A DNA stretch of 64,000 nucleotides from Catonella morbi ATCC 51271 (GTDB lineage: Bacteria > Bacillota > Clostridia > Lachnospirales > Lachnospiraceae). Below the pieces are notes generated by a model, which was not told where the DNA came from, did no database searches, and saw only the letters and a list, made by a program, of their open reading frames with translations. Each line of letters begins with the position of its first letter. The first letter of the stretch is position 1. The stretch is taken from positions 310,001 to 374,000 of the forward strand of contig NZ_KI535367.1 of NCBI RefSeq assembly GCF_000160035.2, written 5' to 3'. The translations under genes and the position numbers were made by a program. Shown here piece after piece: positions 33,698 to 41,870 of the stretch.

Positions 33698-33870
33698 CAC
33701 AAATTATTCACGAAATATCTCGTAAAATATTCTACTCAAAGCACAGGCTTAAAATTACGATATTTTACAGATGTTTGGTAATATTACCACATAGTCACAG
33801 ACAGAAAACTTTTTATCCTACTGTACTATGAATAACAAGAGGTCTGTGACATATGGCATGAATAATCCGG
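33698..33870 (-). ncRNA. Structured intergenic element, copy B (candidate RNA)
   Basis: This 173-nt region lies between parE and parC, reading in the same direction. It shares with copy A the blocks ACAGTAGGATAAA, CTGTGACTA, CATCTGTAAAATAT, GTAATTT and both ends. Pairing is stronger than in copy A: GTCACAGAC with GTCTGTGAC (9 bp), the perfect hairpin TGGTAATATTACCA, and ends ATTATTCATG with CGTGAATAAT. Its 3' end is about 120 bases before the parC start. Known RNA families do not fit by eye. Confidence 0.6.
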
Positions 33871-33993
33871 GCTTTGTACCATTCTGCGGAAACTGTTTGT
33901 TAGCTGCACGCACAATTAATATTCAGCTTAACACTGACTTTGGTATTTTTACTCTACAATCGTAGAAAATCATTGACTAATTTTCTATTTTTA

Positions 33994-36027
33994 TTATATA
34001 TCCACCTTCGCATATTTCGCTTCATTCATAATAAATTCCCGTCTTGGTGGAACTACGCTACTCATAAGCAGACTTGTAACCTCATCTGCTTCAACTGTAT
34101 CGCTTATATCTATCCTTGCAAGAGAGCGTGTCTTAGGATCTAAGGTTGTCTCCCAAAGCTGGCTTGCATCCATTTCTCCAAGACCTTTGTAACGCTGTAT
34201 TTCAAGGATTTTACGATTTTTATTCTTCTTAAATTTTTCAAGCTCATAGTCATTGAAAATATATTCAGACTTCTTTTTCTTCTTGCCGGACTTAGCCTTA
34301 AGCTGTTTTTCAGAAGGCTTATCTTCTACTCCAAGCTGGAAGATATCAAGCTGCCCTTCTCCAAGCTTTTTCTCTTCTAAGACTTTGGCTCCGCTTTCCT
34401 CATAGTCCACCTTATATAGTGGCGGAAGCCCTCTGTATATTTTACCTTCTTTAATAAGGTCAGGCATAAATCTATAGAAAAATGTAAGCAAGAGAGTACT
34501 TATATGAGCACCGTCTACATCCGCATCTGTAAGAATAATAATCTTATCATAGCGAAGCTTAGTTATATCAAATTCATCACCTATGCCACAGCCAAAGGTA
34601 GCTATCATTGACTTTATTTCATTATTTACAAGTATCTTCTCAAGTGCCGCCTTTTCCACATTTAAGATTTTACCGCGAAGCGGAAGTACAGCCTGAGTCT
34701 TACGGTTTCTGGCTGTCTTAACCGTACCACCGGCAGAATCTCCCTCCACAAGGTAAATCTCACATTCTTCAGCATTCTTAGACGAGCAGGAAGCAAGCTT
34801 ACTCTTTACATCAAAGTCATTCAAGCTTTTAAGTACAGCATTTCTTGCCTTATCACTGGCAGTTCTTGCACTATAAGACTTCTGTGCAAGGTCAAGAATG
34901 GACTTAAGTACTTCTATATTTTTATCAAAATATCTTACGATTTCCTTTGAAACTACTTCTTCTACCGCTGTCTTCGCATCAGTATTGCCAAGCTTGGTCT
35001 TGGTCTGTCCTTCAAACTGCGGGTCAGGGTGCTTGATGGAGATAATTGCAACTATACCGTTACGTATATCTTTTCCGTCAAAATTATCATCCTTGCCCTT
35101 AAGATAGCCAAGTTCTCTCGCATACTGGTTCATAACCCTTGTAAGTGCAGTCTTAAAGCCTGTAACCAGAGTTCCGCCATCTACTACATTTATACGGTTG
35201 CAATAGGCATTTATCTGCTCCGAAAATCCATTAGTATACTGAAATGCTACTTCAACCTCTATATCCCCTGACTCGCCCTCTACATATACCACCTCATCAT
35301 GAATTACTTCTGTTTCACGATTGATGTATTTTACATAGCTCTTAATTCCATCTTTTTCTTCGTAGGTCTTTTCTTCACCTGTAATTTCATCCTTAAAGTT
35401 TAACTTAAGCCCCTTATTTAAAAAAGCTGTCTCTTTAAGTTTTTTCTTAATAATGTCAGCCTTAAATTCAATGGTTTCAAAGATAGTATCATCGGGATAA
35501 AAGGTAACGCTAGTTCCCTTGTCAGACTTTTTACAGGTCTTAACAGCAGGAAGTTCGCCTTTAACAAGGGCTGTTACAGGATGTCCACCATTTTCATACT
35601 CATCCACATAAACATTGCCGTCTCTTCTTATCTCAACTATCATTTTGGTTGAAAGGGCATTTACTACAGAAGCTCCCACTCCATGAAGTCCACCTGACAC
35701 CTTATACGCTCCGCCTGAGAACTTACCGCCTGCATGTAAAACTGTATATACAACTCTTTCCGTAGGTATCTTCTTGGTTGGGTGAATGTCTACAGGTACA
35801 CCTCTTCCATAGTCCCTTATGGTTATACCACCATCATTTCTAAGAATAAGGTCAATTTGAGAACAAAAGCCCGCAAGATGCTCATCTATACCATTGTCAA
35901 GGATTTCCCATATAAGGTGGTGAAGCCCTCTTGTACCTGTACTTCCTATATACATACCCGGGCGTTTTCTAACCGCCTCAAGTCCTTCTAATATAACTAT
36001 CTGACTTCCGTCATAATTTTCACTCAT
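33994..36027 (-). CDS. parE: DNA topoisomerase IV subunit B (type II topoisomerase B subunit)
   Basis: The 677-aa ATPase subunit has EILDNGIDEHLAG, GRGVPVDIHPTKKIPTERVVYTVLHAGGKF and SGGLHGVGASVVNAL of the GHKL ATP site, and TOPRIM motifs CEIYLVEGDSAGG and ILTDADVDGAHI. A lysine-rich insert (KSGKKKKKSEYIF) lies in the C-terminal part. It is longer than most GyrB by about 35 residues. Pairing with the adjacent short-tailed ParC favours ParE over GyrB. crcB ends 6 bases upstream, so the two genes share a transcript. Confidence 0.87.
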   Translation of the reverse strand: MSENYDGSQIVILEGLEAVRKRPGMYIGSTGTRGLHHLIWEILDNGIDEHLAGFCSQIDLILRNDGGITIRDYGRGVPVDIHPTKKIPTERVVYTVLHAGGKFSGGAYKVSGGLHGVGASVVNALSTKMIVEIRRDGNVYVDEYENGGHPVTALVKGELPAVKTCKKSDKGTSVTFYPDDTIFETIEFKADIIKKKLKETAFLNKGLKLNFKDEITGEEKTYEEKDGIKSYVKYINRETEVIHDEVVYVEGESGDIEVEVAFQYTNGFSEQINAYCNRINVVDGGTLVTGFKTALTRVMNQYARELGYLKGKDDNFDGKDIRNGIVAIISIKHPDPQFEGQTKTKLGNTDAKTAVEEVVSKEIVRYFDKNIEVLKSILDLAQKSYSARTASDKARNAVLKSLNDFDVKSKLASCSSKNAEECEIYLVEGDSAGGTVKTARNRKTQAVLPLRGKILNVEKAALEKILVNNEIKSMIATFGCGIGDEFDITKLRYDKIIILTDADVDGAHISTLLLTFFYRFMPDLIKEGKIYRGLPPLYKVDYEESGAKVLEEKKLGEGQLDIFQLGVEDKPSEKQLKAKSGKKKKKSEYIFNDYELEKFKKNKNRKILEIQRYKGLGEMDASQLWETTLDPKTRSLARIDISDTVEADEVTSLLMSSVVPPRREFIMNEAKYAKVDI

Positions 36028-36033
36028 AAATTA

Positions 36034-36399
36034 TTACACCATCCTAAGTCCTAAATATACTCCTGCTATACTGCAAGCTATGGATAAAAAAATATAGCTT
36101 CCTGCCGACAAAAACTCTCCCTTTTCGATAAGGCTAAAAGCTTCATACGAAAATGTAGAAAATGTGGTTAATCCACCGCAAAAACCTGTTTTTAAGAGCA
36201 ATAATTTCTCAGGTCTCATACCTGTTTTATCGGCATAAGAAATAACCATTCCTATAATTACAGCTCCTATTATATTTGTAATAAGCGTATTTACAGGGTA
36301 ATTTATTTGTTTAATCGGAATTTCAGATAGTAGATACCTTAGCAAAGAACCCAAGAATCCTCCTATACCTACTGCCAAACATTTTATAAACAATTTCAT
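36034..36399 (-). CDS. crcB: Fluoride channel CrcB/FluC
   Basis: The protein has about 121 aa with four hydrophobic segments. GGFLGSLLRYLLSE, NTLITNIIGAVIIG and KTGFCGGLTTFSTFSYEAF are the conserved FluC motifs, including the threonines and phenylalanines lining the fluoride path. It forms a dual-topology dimer that lets fluoride leave the cell. The exact start is uncertain: ATG 36420, ATG 36399 and TTG 36393 are possible, the last having the best spacing from GGAGG. A promoter is at 36469-36497. No fluoride riboswitch is visible. Confidence 0.93.
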   Translation of the reverse strand: MKLFIKCLAVGIGGFLGSLLRYLLSEIPIKQINYPVNTLITNIIGAVIIGMVISYADKTGMRPEKLLLLKTGFCGGLTTFSTFSYEAFSLIEKGEFLSAGSYIFLSIACSIAGVYLGLRMV

Positions 36400-36468
36400 A
36401 CCTCCACACTTGTAATACAAATATATAAGTTATGTTAAAATATAACACAATTATTTCATCGACAATTT

Positions 36469-36497
36469 AGTATAGCAGATTATAAGCCTATTTGCAA
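36469..36497 (-). promoter_or_regulatory. Promoter of crcB-parE
   Basis: TTGCAA (36492-36497) and TATACT (36469-36474) are 17 bases apart on the minus strand, giving a leader of about 60 bases. Boxes are identical to those of the pnt promoter. Confidence 0.6.
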
Positions 36498-36955
36498 GAA
36501 GTTTCGAACATAAGTTCCTTGATTGTTGTGTGGCTATTATACTTATTTCTTCTGAAGATGATTTTTATTCTATTTATTTCTTAAGATTTTCAAAGCTGAT
36601 ATTTAGCGAATTTTACATATTAACCTATAACAGAAACTTAATCATCTTTAAAATCTACCGGATAAACTCCAAAAACATTATACCTCATAAAATAATCACC
36701 TAAATTAAATTTAGGCATATCAAATGATATGCCTACAATATCCTTAACGAATAAGACTCTTTTTCATTTTACGTAACATATCCTTAACAAATAAGACTTT
36801 TGTTACAATTTAAGTGTGCTATCCCATTTAATGCAATATTACCATTGTTATACTATTCTTTCTATACCACACTTATAGAATTATTATATAACTCGTGTGG
36901 TGCTATGTCCTGACCTCCACTCCATTCTACAGAATGATTTGCAAGCTTTACAGAA
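36498..36955. other. Intergenic region with palindrome and direct repeats
   Basis: No convincing gene. TAGGCATATCA (36712-36722) and TGATATGCCTA (36725-36735) form a perfect 11-bp palindrome with a 2-base centre. The phrase ATATCCTTAACRAATAAGACT occurs twice, near 36739 and 36778. CCACACTTAT near 36873 and ATAACTCGTGTGG near 36889 form an imperfect inverted repeat downstream of the CLC gene. A 16-codon ORF on the minus strand (MRYNVFGVYPVDFKDD) is too short to support. Confidence 0.5.
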
Positions 36956-38260
36956 TTAAAATTTCTCCAACTCTTCCTCATAAGCCCCTGCCTTCCTATT
37001 GATATATTTAGTTCTGAACTTGGAATATATAATGTTTTGCTCTGAGTAAAGTCCGAAATAGCCTGACATTATATAACTGATTGTAATAGCCAGTAAGAAG
37101 TAGATATTCCCCTCTCTAAATCCGAATAGTTCCGAAATGATAAGCAAAGAGGCTATAGGACAGTTTGTAACTCCCACAAATAATCCCGCCATTCCACAGG
37201 CTACTGCAAGAGAAGTGGGCAAGCCAAAAAGATGGGCAAAGAGATTGCCAAAGGTTGCTCCTATGAAAAGCGAAGGCACGATTTCACCGCCCTTATAGCC
37301 GGCACCTATACAAAGTGCGGTAAGAAGCATTTTCATAAGAAAGGCATACCATACAACTTCACCTTCTACCGCCCTTTCTATAACAGGCATACCGGCTCCG
37401 AGAAAGTCCTTTGTATCAAGCAGAATATTAATAACAATGAAAATTGTACCGCCTACAAAGATTTGAAAATAGCGATTTATATGTAATTTTGAAAATGCTG
37501 TACCGGCTCCTTTTAAGAGCAGACAGAAAATTATGCTTAAAAGTCCGCAGACAATAGCAAGAAGAGCTATCTTCCATACTACATCAAAATTAAGTCCAAC
37601 ATCCGTTACCCTTCCCAGATGTTCCTTTTCCAGTCCGTATAAATGGGATAACCACCTCGCTGTTACCGAGGACACGAAACAGGGAAACATAGCCGAATAC
37701 TGGATTATTCCTATACTTGCAACTTCCATAGGAAAGAAAACAGCAGCTATGGGAGTTCCAAAAATTGCCGAAAAAGCCGCACTCATTCCACACATGATTA
37801 TCATGCGCTTTTCTTCTTCGCTTAGCTTAAGCCATTTTATCTTATTTAATCCGGCTGCTGCGGCACTTCCAAGCTGTAAGGCTGCTCCCTCCCTGCCTAC
37901 CGAACCTCCGAAAGCATGGGTAATCAGGGTAGATGCAAAAATAAGAGGTGCCATAACCACAGGCAACTCTGTTTTTGCCTGTATTGTGCTAATTACCAGA
38001 TTTGTCCCCTTCGACTTATATACCCCTGCAAATCTATACAAATACACTATTATAAGACCTGCAAACGGCAAACCGAACAATATATTAGGATGCGTTTTCA
38101 ACAAATTATTCGCTCTGATGTCAAGCGCGGAAAATGCCACACTGATACCTCCTACAAAGAGGCCTACCAATGTGGCAAGTACGCACCAACGAAGCAAATT
38201 AAAGATATTCACCCTTAGTTCTGTTGCAATCTTCTTTAACTCCGTTATAAAATTCCCCAT
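36956..38260 (-). CDS. CLC family anion channel/antiporter, possibly fluoride type
   Basis: The 434-aa protein has about ten hydrophobic segments. GGSVGREGAALQLG near residues 118-131 is the CLC glutamate-gate motif and KGGEIVPSLFIGATFGNLF near 319-337 the second anion-binding loop. In place of the chloride motif GSGIP it has SKGTNLVIS near residue 84, which is closer to the GNNL type of fluoride/proton antiporters (CLC-F). The crcB gene nearby fits fluoride removal, but chloride transport cannot be excluded. GGAG lies 8 bases before the ATG. Confidence 0.87.
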   Translation of the reverse strand: MGNFITELKKIATELRVNIFNLLRWCVLATLVGLFVGGISVAFSALDIRANNLLKTHPNILFGLPFAGLIIVYLYRFAGVYKSKGTNLVISTIQAKTELPVVMAPLIFASTLITHAFGGSVGREGAALQLGSAAAAGLNKIKWLKLSEEEKRMIIMCGMSAAFSAIFGTPIAAVFFPMEVASIGIIQYSAMFPCFVSSVTARWLSHLYGLEKEHLGRVTDVGLNFDVVWKIALLAIVCGLLSIIFCLLLKGAGTAFSKLHINRYFQIFVGGTIFIVINILLDTKDFLGAGMPVIERAVEGEVVWYAFLMKMLLTALCIGAGYKGGEIVPSLFIGATFGNLFAHLFGLPTSLAVACGMAGLFVGVTNCPIASLLIISELFGFREGNIYFLLAITISYIMSGYFGLYSEQNIIYSKFRTKYINRKAGAYEEELEKF

Positions 38261-38294
38261 TTAAAACTCCAATATTTTACTTATTATTTTGCTT

Positions 38295-40136
38295 TTATTT
38301 CAGCCTTACTATAATTGTATAATCCTTCTGTGCTGTCGTCCCTTTAAGCACCGTAATGGTTTCAGTATTTATTTCAGTACCGTTTTGAAGTACTGCTCCT
38401 GAAGGTACATAGTATAGCTCTGCAGCACCTGATGCATTTTTACTAAAGTAAAAATATGAACCCAAATTTGAACTAATAATATTTGAACCCGGCATTATAT
38501 AGGCTCTTCCCGCGCCATTATCTACAAAGCCAAGAGCTGAAATAACTTCTTCATACCTTGTAACCTGATTGCCCGAAGTGTTGGTCAGGGTAAAGTTAAT
38601 CAAATTTTCTTTTCCGACAAAGGCTCCACCCACACTTCCGATTATTACAAGAGAACCTACACTTGAACCTTCAGTTACCTTAGAGTCCATAGCATTGCTC
38701 GCAGAATTACCTGCTGTCACAGCCCTTATATTTACTGCTCCGGTATAAAGTGTTGCAGCCTTAAGAGGATAAGTCAAGAACGTCTCCCCATCTACAGTAA
38801 TCGGTGATATAGTCTGAATCTTGCCGTCTACCGCATCAAGTGCAATGCCGGTATTACCTGTTATAACAAGAGATACTTTGCTCTGTGGTATACCTGCATT
38901 ATAAATGCTATTGCCATAATTATCTCTTGCCCTCACCAGTACATAGTAGGACTCAGGAACAGTATTAAGCGAAGGATTGCCTCCAAATGAGTTAATCATA
39001 GTTCCTTTGGCTAAAAATGTAGTGTTATCCATTACTTTGACGTAACCGGTAAGTGTACGCTTATATATTCCCATAATCTGGATATCTTTGATATAACTCG
39101 GGCTTCCTATTTTTATCTGTACTTCCTTACTGAATGCTCCTGCTCCGCCATATGTTATATTTAATTTTCCAACATAACCCACAGTCTGGTTTGGCTCTAG
39201 GTCTATAAGGAATTTACCATCTGTTATAAGAGTCACAGGCTTATTGCCTTCCCATACCGCACTGCATTTTCCCGCAAATCTTATATCCCTGGTCACATCA
39301 TTTCCGTACTGGTCTAAAAGCTTATATCTTACCTCTGCCTTCATTCCGCTGTCACTTAGATTTGCAAGAGGGGCTTCCATATTTTCAATAACTATTTCCT
39401 TAACTGCAGACTGCGTAGCCACCGGAGCTCTGTCTTTTATATCCACACCGATTACATTACTGTTAATACCTTCAGTCGCAGCCCTGCTGTTTTTTATAGA
39501 AGCTCTTACATATACCTTTGTAGCAGTAGGCCCGGCCACCATAAAACCTGATGAGGTTATGGTAGCTAAAGCAGGTGAGAGTTTTGCAGTGCAGGCTTCG
39601 TCTGCAAACAACTCATAAAATACACCGTAAGAAAGCTTTCTGCCCGGATTTATCTTTACTTCATTGTTTCCTGCCTTGGCTGTAGCCTTAAACTGTATAA
39701 TAGAGTCTGTGTGCATAGTTCCGTCAAACTTACCTGTTCCGGCTATAGCTAAGCTGTCCACTCCGCTGTTTACAATAATCTTACACTTAATTGTAATCAG
39801 CTTTTTATTTACCTTGTAGCTAAAGCTTATAACTGTAGTTCCCGGCTTTTTCGCAGTAACCACACCATCTTGGGATACAGTTGCGGCAGTTTTATTTGAT
39901 GACTTCCAACTTCCTTTTATTCCTGAAGTCCTTCCGCCTATACTGTAATCAACATCAAGTTTACTTTGTCCTATAAATATCTCTTTTGTCTTTTTAAGAG
40001 TGAGCATATTATTCGGACTACTCTTGTCGTACAGAAATGCTATAGCCGCTTTTGCCTCTTCTCTCGGAGCTAAGGTTGTAAAGCTTCCAAAAGCCATTGT
40101 TCCCGTCAGTAATAAAGCCCAAAATTTATTTTTCAT
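38295..40136 (-). CDS. Secreted protein with bacterial Ig-like (Big_2) domain
   Basis: The 613-aa protein has a signal peptide (MKNKFWALLLTGTMAFGSFTTLAPREEAKA). Residues about 45-125 form a Big_2-type domain, ending in KSSNKTAATVSQDGVVTAKKPGTTVISFSYKVN. The remainder is beta-rich repeats with no recognised family and no anchor motif or C-terminal membrane segment. It is likely secreted or bound to the wall without covalent linkage. It precedes the CLC gene by 34 bases on the same strand; a functional link is unlikely. Confidence 0.82.
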   Translation of the reverse strand: MKNKFWALLLTGTMAFGSFTTLAPREEAKAAIAFLYDKSSPNNMLTLKKTKEIFIGQSKLDVDYSIGGRTSGIKGSWKSSNKTAATVSQDGVVTAKKPGTTVISFSYKVNKKLITIKCKIIVNSGVDSLAIAGTGKFDGTMHTDSIIQFKATAKAGNNEVKINPGRKLSYGVFYELFADEACTAKLSPALATITSSGFMVAGPTATKVYVRASIKNSRAATEGINSNVIGVDIKDRAPVATQSAVKEIVIENMEAPLANLSDSGMKAEVRYKLLDQYGNDVTRDIRFAGKCSAVWEGNKPVTLITDGKFLIDLEPNQTVGYVGKLNITYGGAGAFSKEVQIKIGSPSYIKDIQIMGIYKRTLTGYVKVMDNTTFLAKGTMINSFGGNPSLNTVPESYYVLVRARDNYGNSIYNAGIPQSKVSLVITGNTGIALDAVDGKIQTISPITVDGETFLTYPLKAATLYTGAVNIRAVTAGNSASNAMDSKVTEGSSVGSLVIIGSVGGAFVGKENLINFTLTNTSGNQVTRYEEVISALGFVDNGAGRAYIMPGSNIISSNLGSYFYFSKNASGAAELYYVPSGAVLQNGTEINTETITVLKGTTAQKDYTIIVRLK

Positions 40137-40212
40137 TTAAATCTCCCTTCAATAACATTCATCTACTCGTATGAAATTAACACTAATATATGTCTGAACT
40201 GTGTTAGATTTC

Positions 40213-41094
40213 TTACCTAATTCCTTCTTTTATTAACTTTCCTATCTCTTCTTTTGAAAATTCATACTTTTTTCCACAAAATTGACAACATAATTCAACA
40301 GGTTTATCTTCTTCATAAAGCGAAGTAAGCTCCTTTGCTCCAATGCTAAGAAGCACCTGTTCCACTCTTTCTTCATTGCAATCACAAACAAAAGAAGTCT
40401 CTGCCTTATCTGTAATCTCAACTCCCAAATCTTCAAGTATAAAGGTAAGTATCTCCTCCGGAGTCATATCTTCATCAAGCATTCCGGTTACAGAAGTTAC
40501 CATAGGTATTTTCTTCTCTATTGCATCTATGGTAGCATCACTCGCCCCCGGCATAAGCTGGATAATAAAGCCTCCCGCTCTTTTTACACTGTAGTCTCTT
40601 TCTACAAGCACACCTAAGGCTACCACGCTTGGTACCTGCTCACTTGAAGCAAAATAGTAAGTAAGGTCTTCTGCTATTTCACCCGAAATAAGCTTGGTTC
40701 TCCCTACATAAGGCTCTTTTAAGCCCATATCCCTGATTACCGTAAGCTCTCCGTTTCCTATGGCTCCGCCTACATCAAGCTTTCCTTCAGCCTTAAGCGG
40801 AATATCCACATCGGGATTAAAGGCATAACCCTTAACCCTTGCCTTAGAATCGGCAGTCACTACAAGACCGCCTATAGGTCCGTCTCCCTTTATCTGCAGA
40901 GTCAGCTTATCATCATCACCCTTCATCATAAGCCCCATCATAGAGCCCGCAGAAAGCAGCCTTCCAAGTGCCGCTGTTACCACAGGCAGGCTGTCATGGT
41001 GAAGCCTGGCTTCTTCTACCAGATTTTTAGTTGTGCAGGCAAAGGCTCTAACTTCCCCACCTGCTGCAACTGCTCTTACTACATAATCCTTCAT
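40213..41094 (-). CDS. hslO: Redox-regulated chaperone Hsp33
   Basis: The 293-aa protein starts DYVVRAVAAGGEVRAFACTTKNLVEEAR and has the core LTLQIKGDGPIGGLVVTAD, typical of Hsp33. The C-terminal zinc switch is complete: FVCDCNEE near 235 and CCQFCGKKYEF near 267, giving CxC and CxxC. Oxidation releases zinc and turns on chaperone activity. It follows the methyltransferase gene with a 4-base gap and AGGT upstream. Confidence 0.96.
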   Translation of the reverse strand: MKDYVVRAVAAGGEVRAFACTTKNLVEEARLHHDSLPVVTAALGRLLSAGSMMGLMMKGDDDKLTLQIKGDGPIGGLVVTADSKARVKGYAFNPDVDIPLKAEGKLDVGGAIGNGELTVIRDMGLKEPYVGRTKLISGEIAEDLTYYFASSEQVPSVVALGVLVERDYSVKRAGGFIIQLMPGASDATIDAIEKKIPMVTSVTGMLDEDMTPEEILTFILEDLGVEITDKAETSFVCDCNEERVEQVLLSIGAKELTSLYEEDKPVELCCQFCGKKYEFSKEEIGKLIKEGIR

Positions 41095-41098
41095 AAGT

Positions 41099-41866
41099 TT
41101 ACCTATATGTTTTTCCTTCCTGATATTTTTCCTTAGCTATGAAATAAACTCTCTCACTATCAGTTTTTGGAGCATCCTTAGAAAATGCATCATAGACAGC
41201 CACAAATTCCATCCCTGCTTCTTCCAAGGCTCCTTTTATATCCTCTATAGTATACCCCTTTTGGTAGTGAATTTCATCAAATCTTAAAAATCTTCCTTTT
41301 TCATCCTCATCATCTTCCAGATAAACAGTCAAATCATACTCATTGATTCTTTCTTCATTATCATAATAATTTTCCCAGATGAAGCTCATGTTTTCGCGAT
41401 TTTCAGCTATGACATTCTCTCCCAGAATATGCTCATACTTATAAATGGTATTCATATCAAAAATAAAGATTCCTTTTGTATCAAGATAATTATTAACCAA
41501 TTTAAACACTTTTACAAGATCAGATTTCTCTAAAATATAATTCATTCCGTCACAAATGCAGACAAAGGCAGCCACTGTACCATAGAGTTCAAACTCCCTC
41601 ATATCCTGGCAGAGGTAAAGTATATCACTATCCTTTTCTGCTGCAATCTGCAACATTTCAGGTGAATTGTCTATACCTATCATATCATATCCGGTAGCCT
41701 TTAGTCTACCTGTGACACTTCCCGTGCCACAGCCAAGCTCTGCCACAAGGCCTCCTTCTACCCCATACTCCTTTAATAAGCCTGTCAGATAAGCTGTCCA
41801 TTCGTCATAAGGAACATTGTCCATAAATTTATCATACACTTCCGCAAACCCTAAATAAGCCGCCAT
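41099..41866 (-). CDS. Class I SAM-dependent methyltransferase
   Basis: From ATG 41866 the protein has 255 aa, beginning MAAYLGFAEVYDKFMDNVPYDEWTAYL. VAELGCGTGSVTGRL near residues 43-57 binds S-adenosylmethionine; IGIDNSPEMLQIA and LCQDMREFEL follow in the normal order. The opening A-x-VYD-FM-DVPYDEW is typical of a group of small Firmicutes methyltransferases with unknown substrate. It begins 4 bases after addA, which supports the chosen start over an ATG at 41884. Confidence 0.9.
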   Translation of the reverse strand: MAAYLGFAEVYDKFMDNVPYDEWTAYLTGLLKEYGVEGGLVAELGCGTGSVTGRLKATGYDMIGIDNSPEMLQIAAEKDSDILYLCQDMREFELYGTVAAFVCICDGMNYILEKSDLVKVFKLVNNYLDTKGIFIFDMNTIYKYEHILGENVIAENRENMSFIWENYYDNEERINEYDLTVYLEDDEDEKGRFLRFDEIHYQKGYTIEDIKGALEEAGMEFVAVYDAFSKDAPKTDSERVYFIAKEKYQEGKTYR

Positions 41867-41870
41867 ACCT

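Noticed and set aside
36400-36468. Fluoride riboswitch before crcB
   Set aside because: The leader is only about 60 bases and lacks the paired elements and the GATGATGCC-type 3' block of the crcB motif.
36620-36676. 16-codon ORF MRYNVFGVYPVDFKDD on the minus strand
   Set aside because: Too short, weak ribosome site and no coupling to a downstream gene.
37533-38264. 243-aa open frame opposite the CLC gene
   Set aside because: It mirrors a membrane protein gene on the other strand and shows no independent features.
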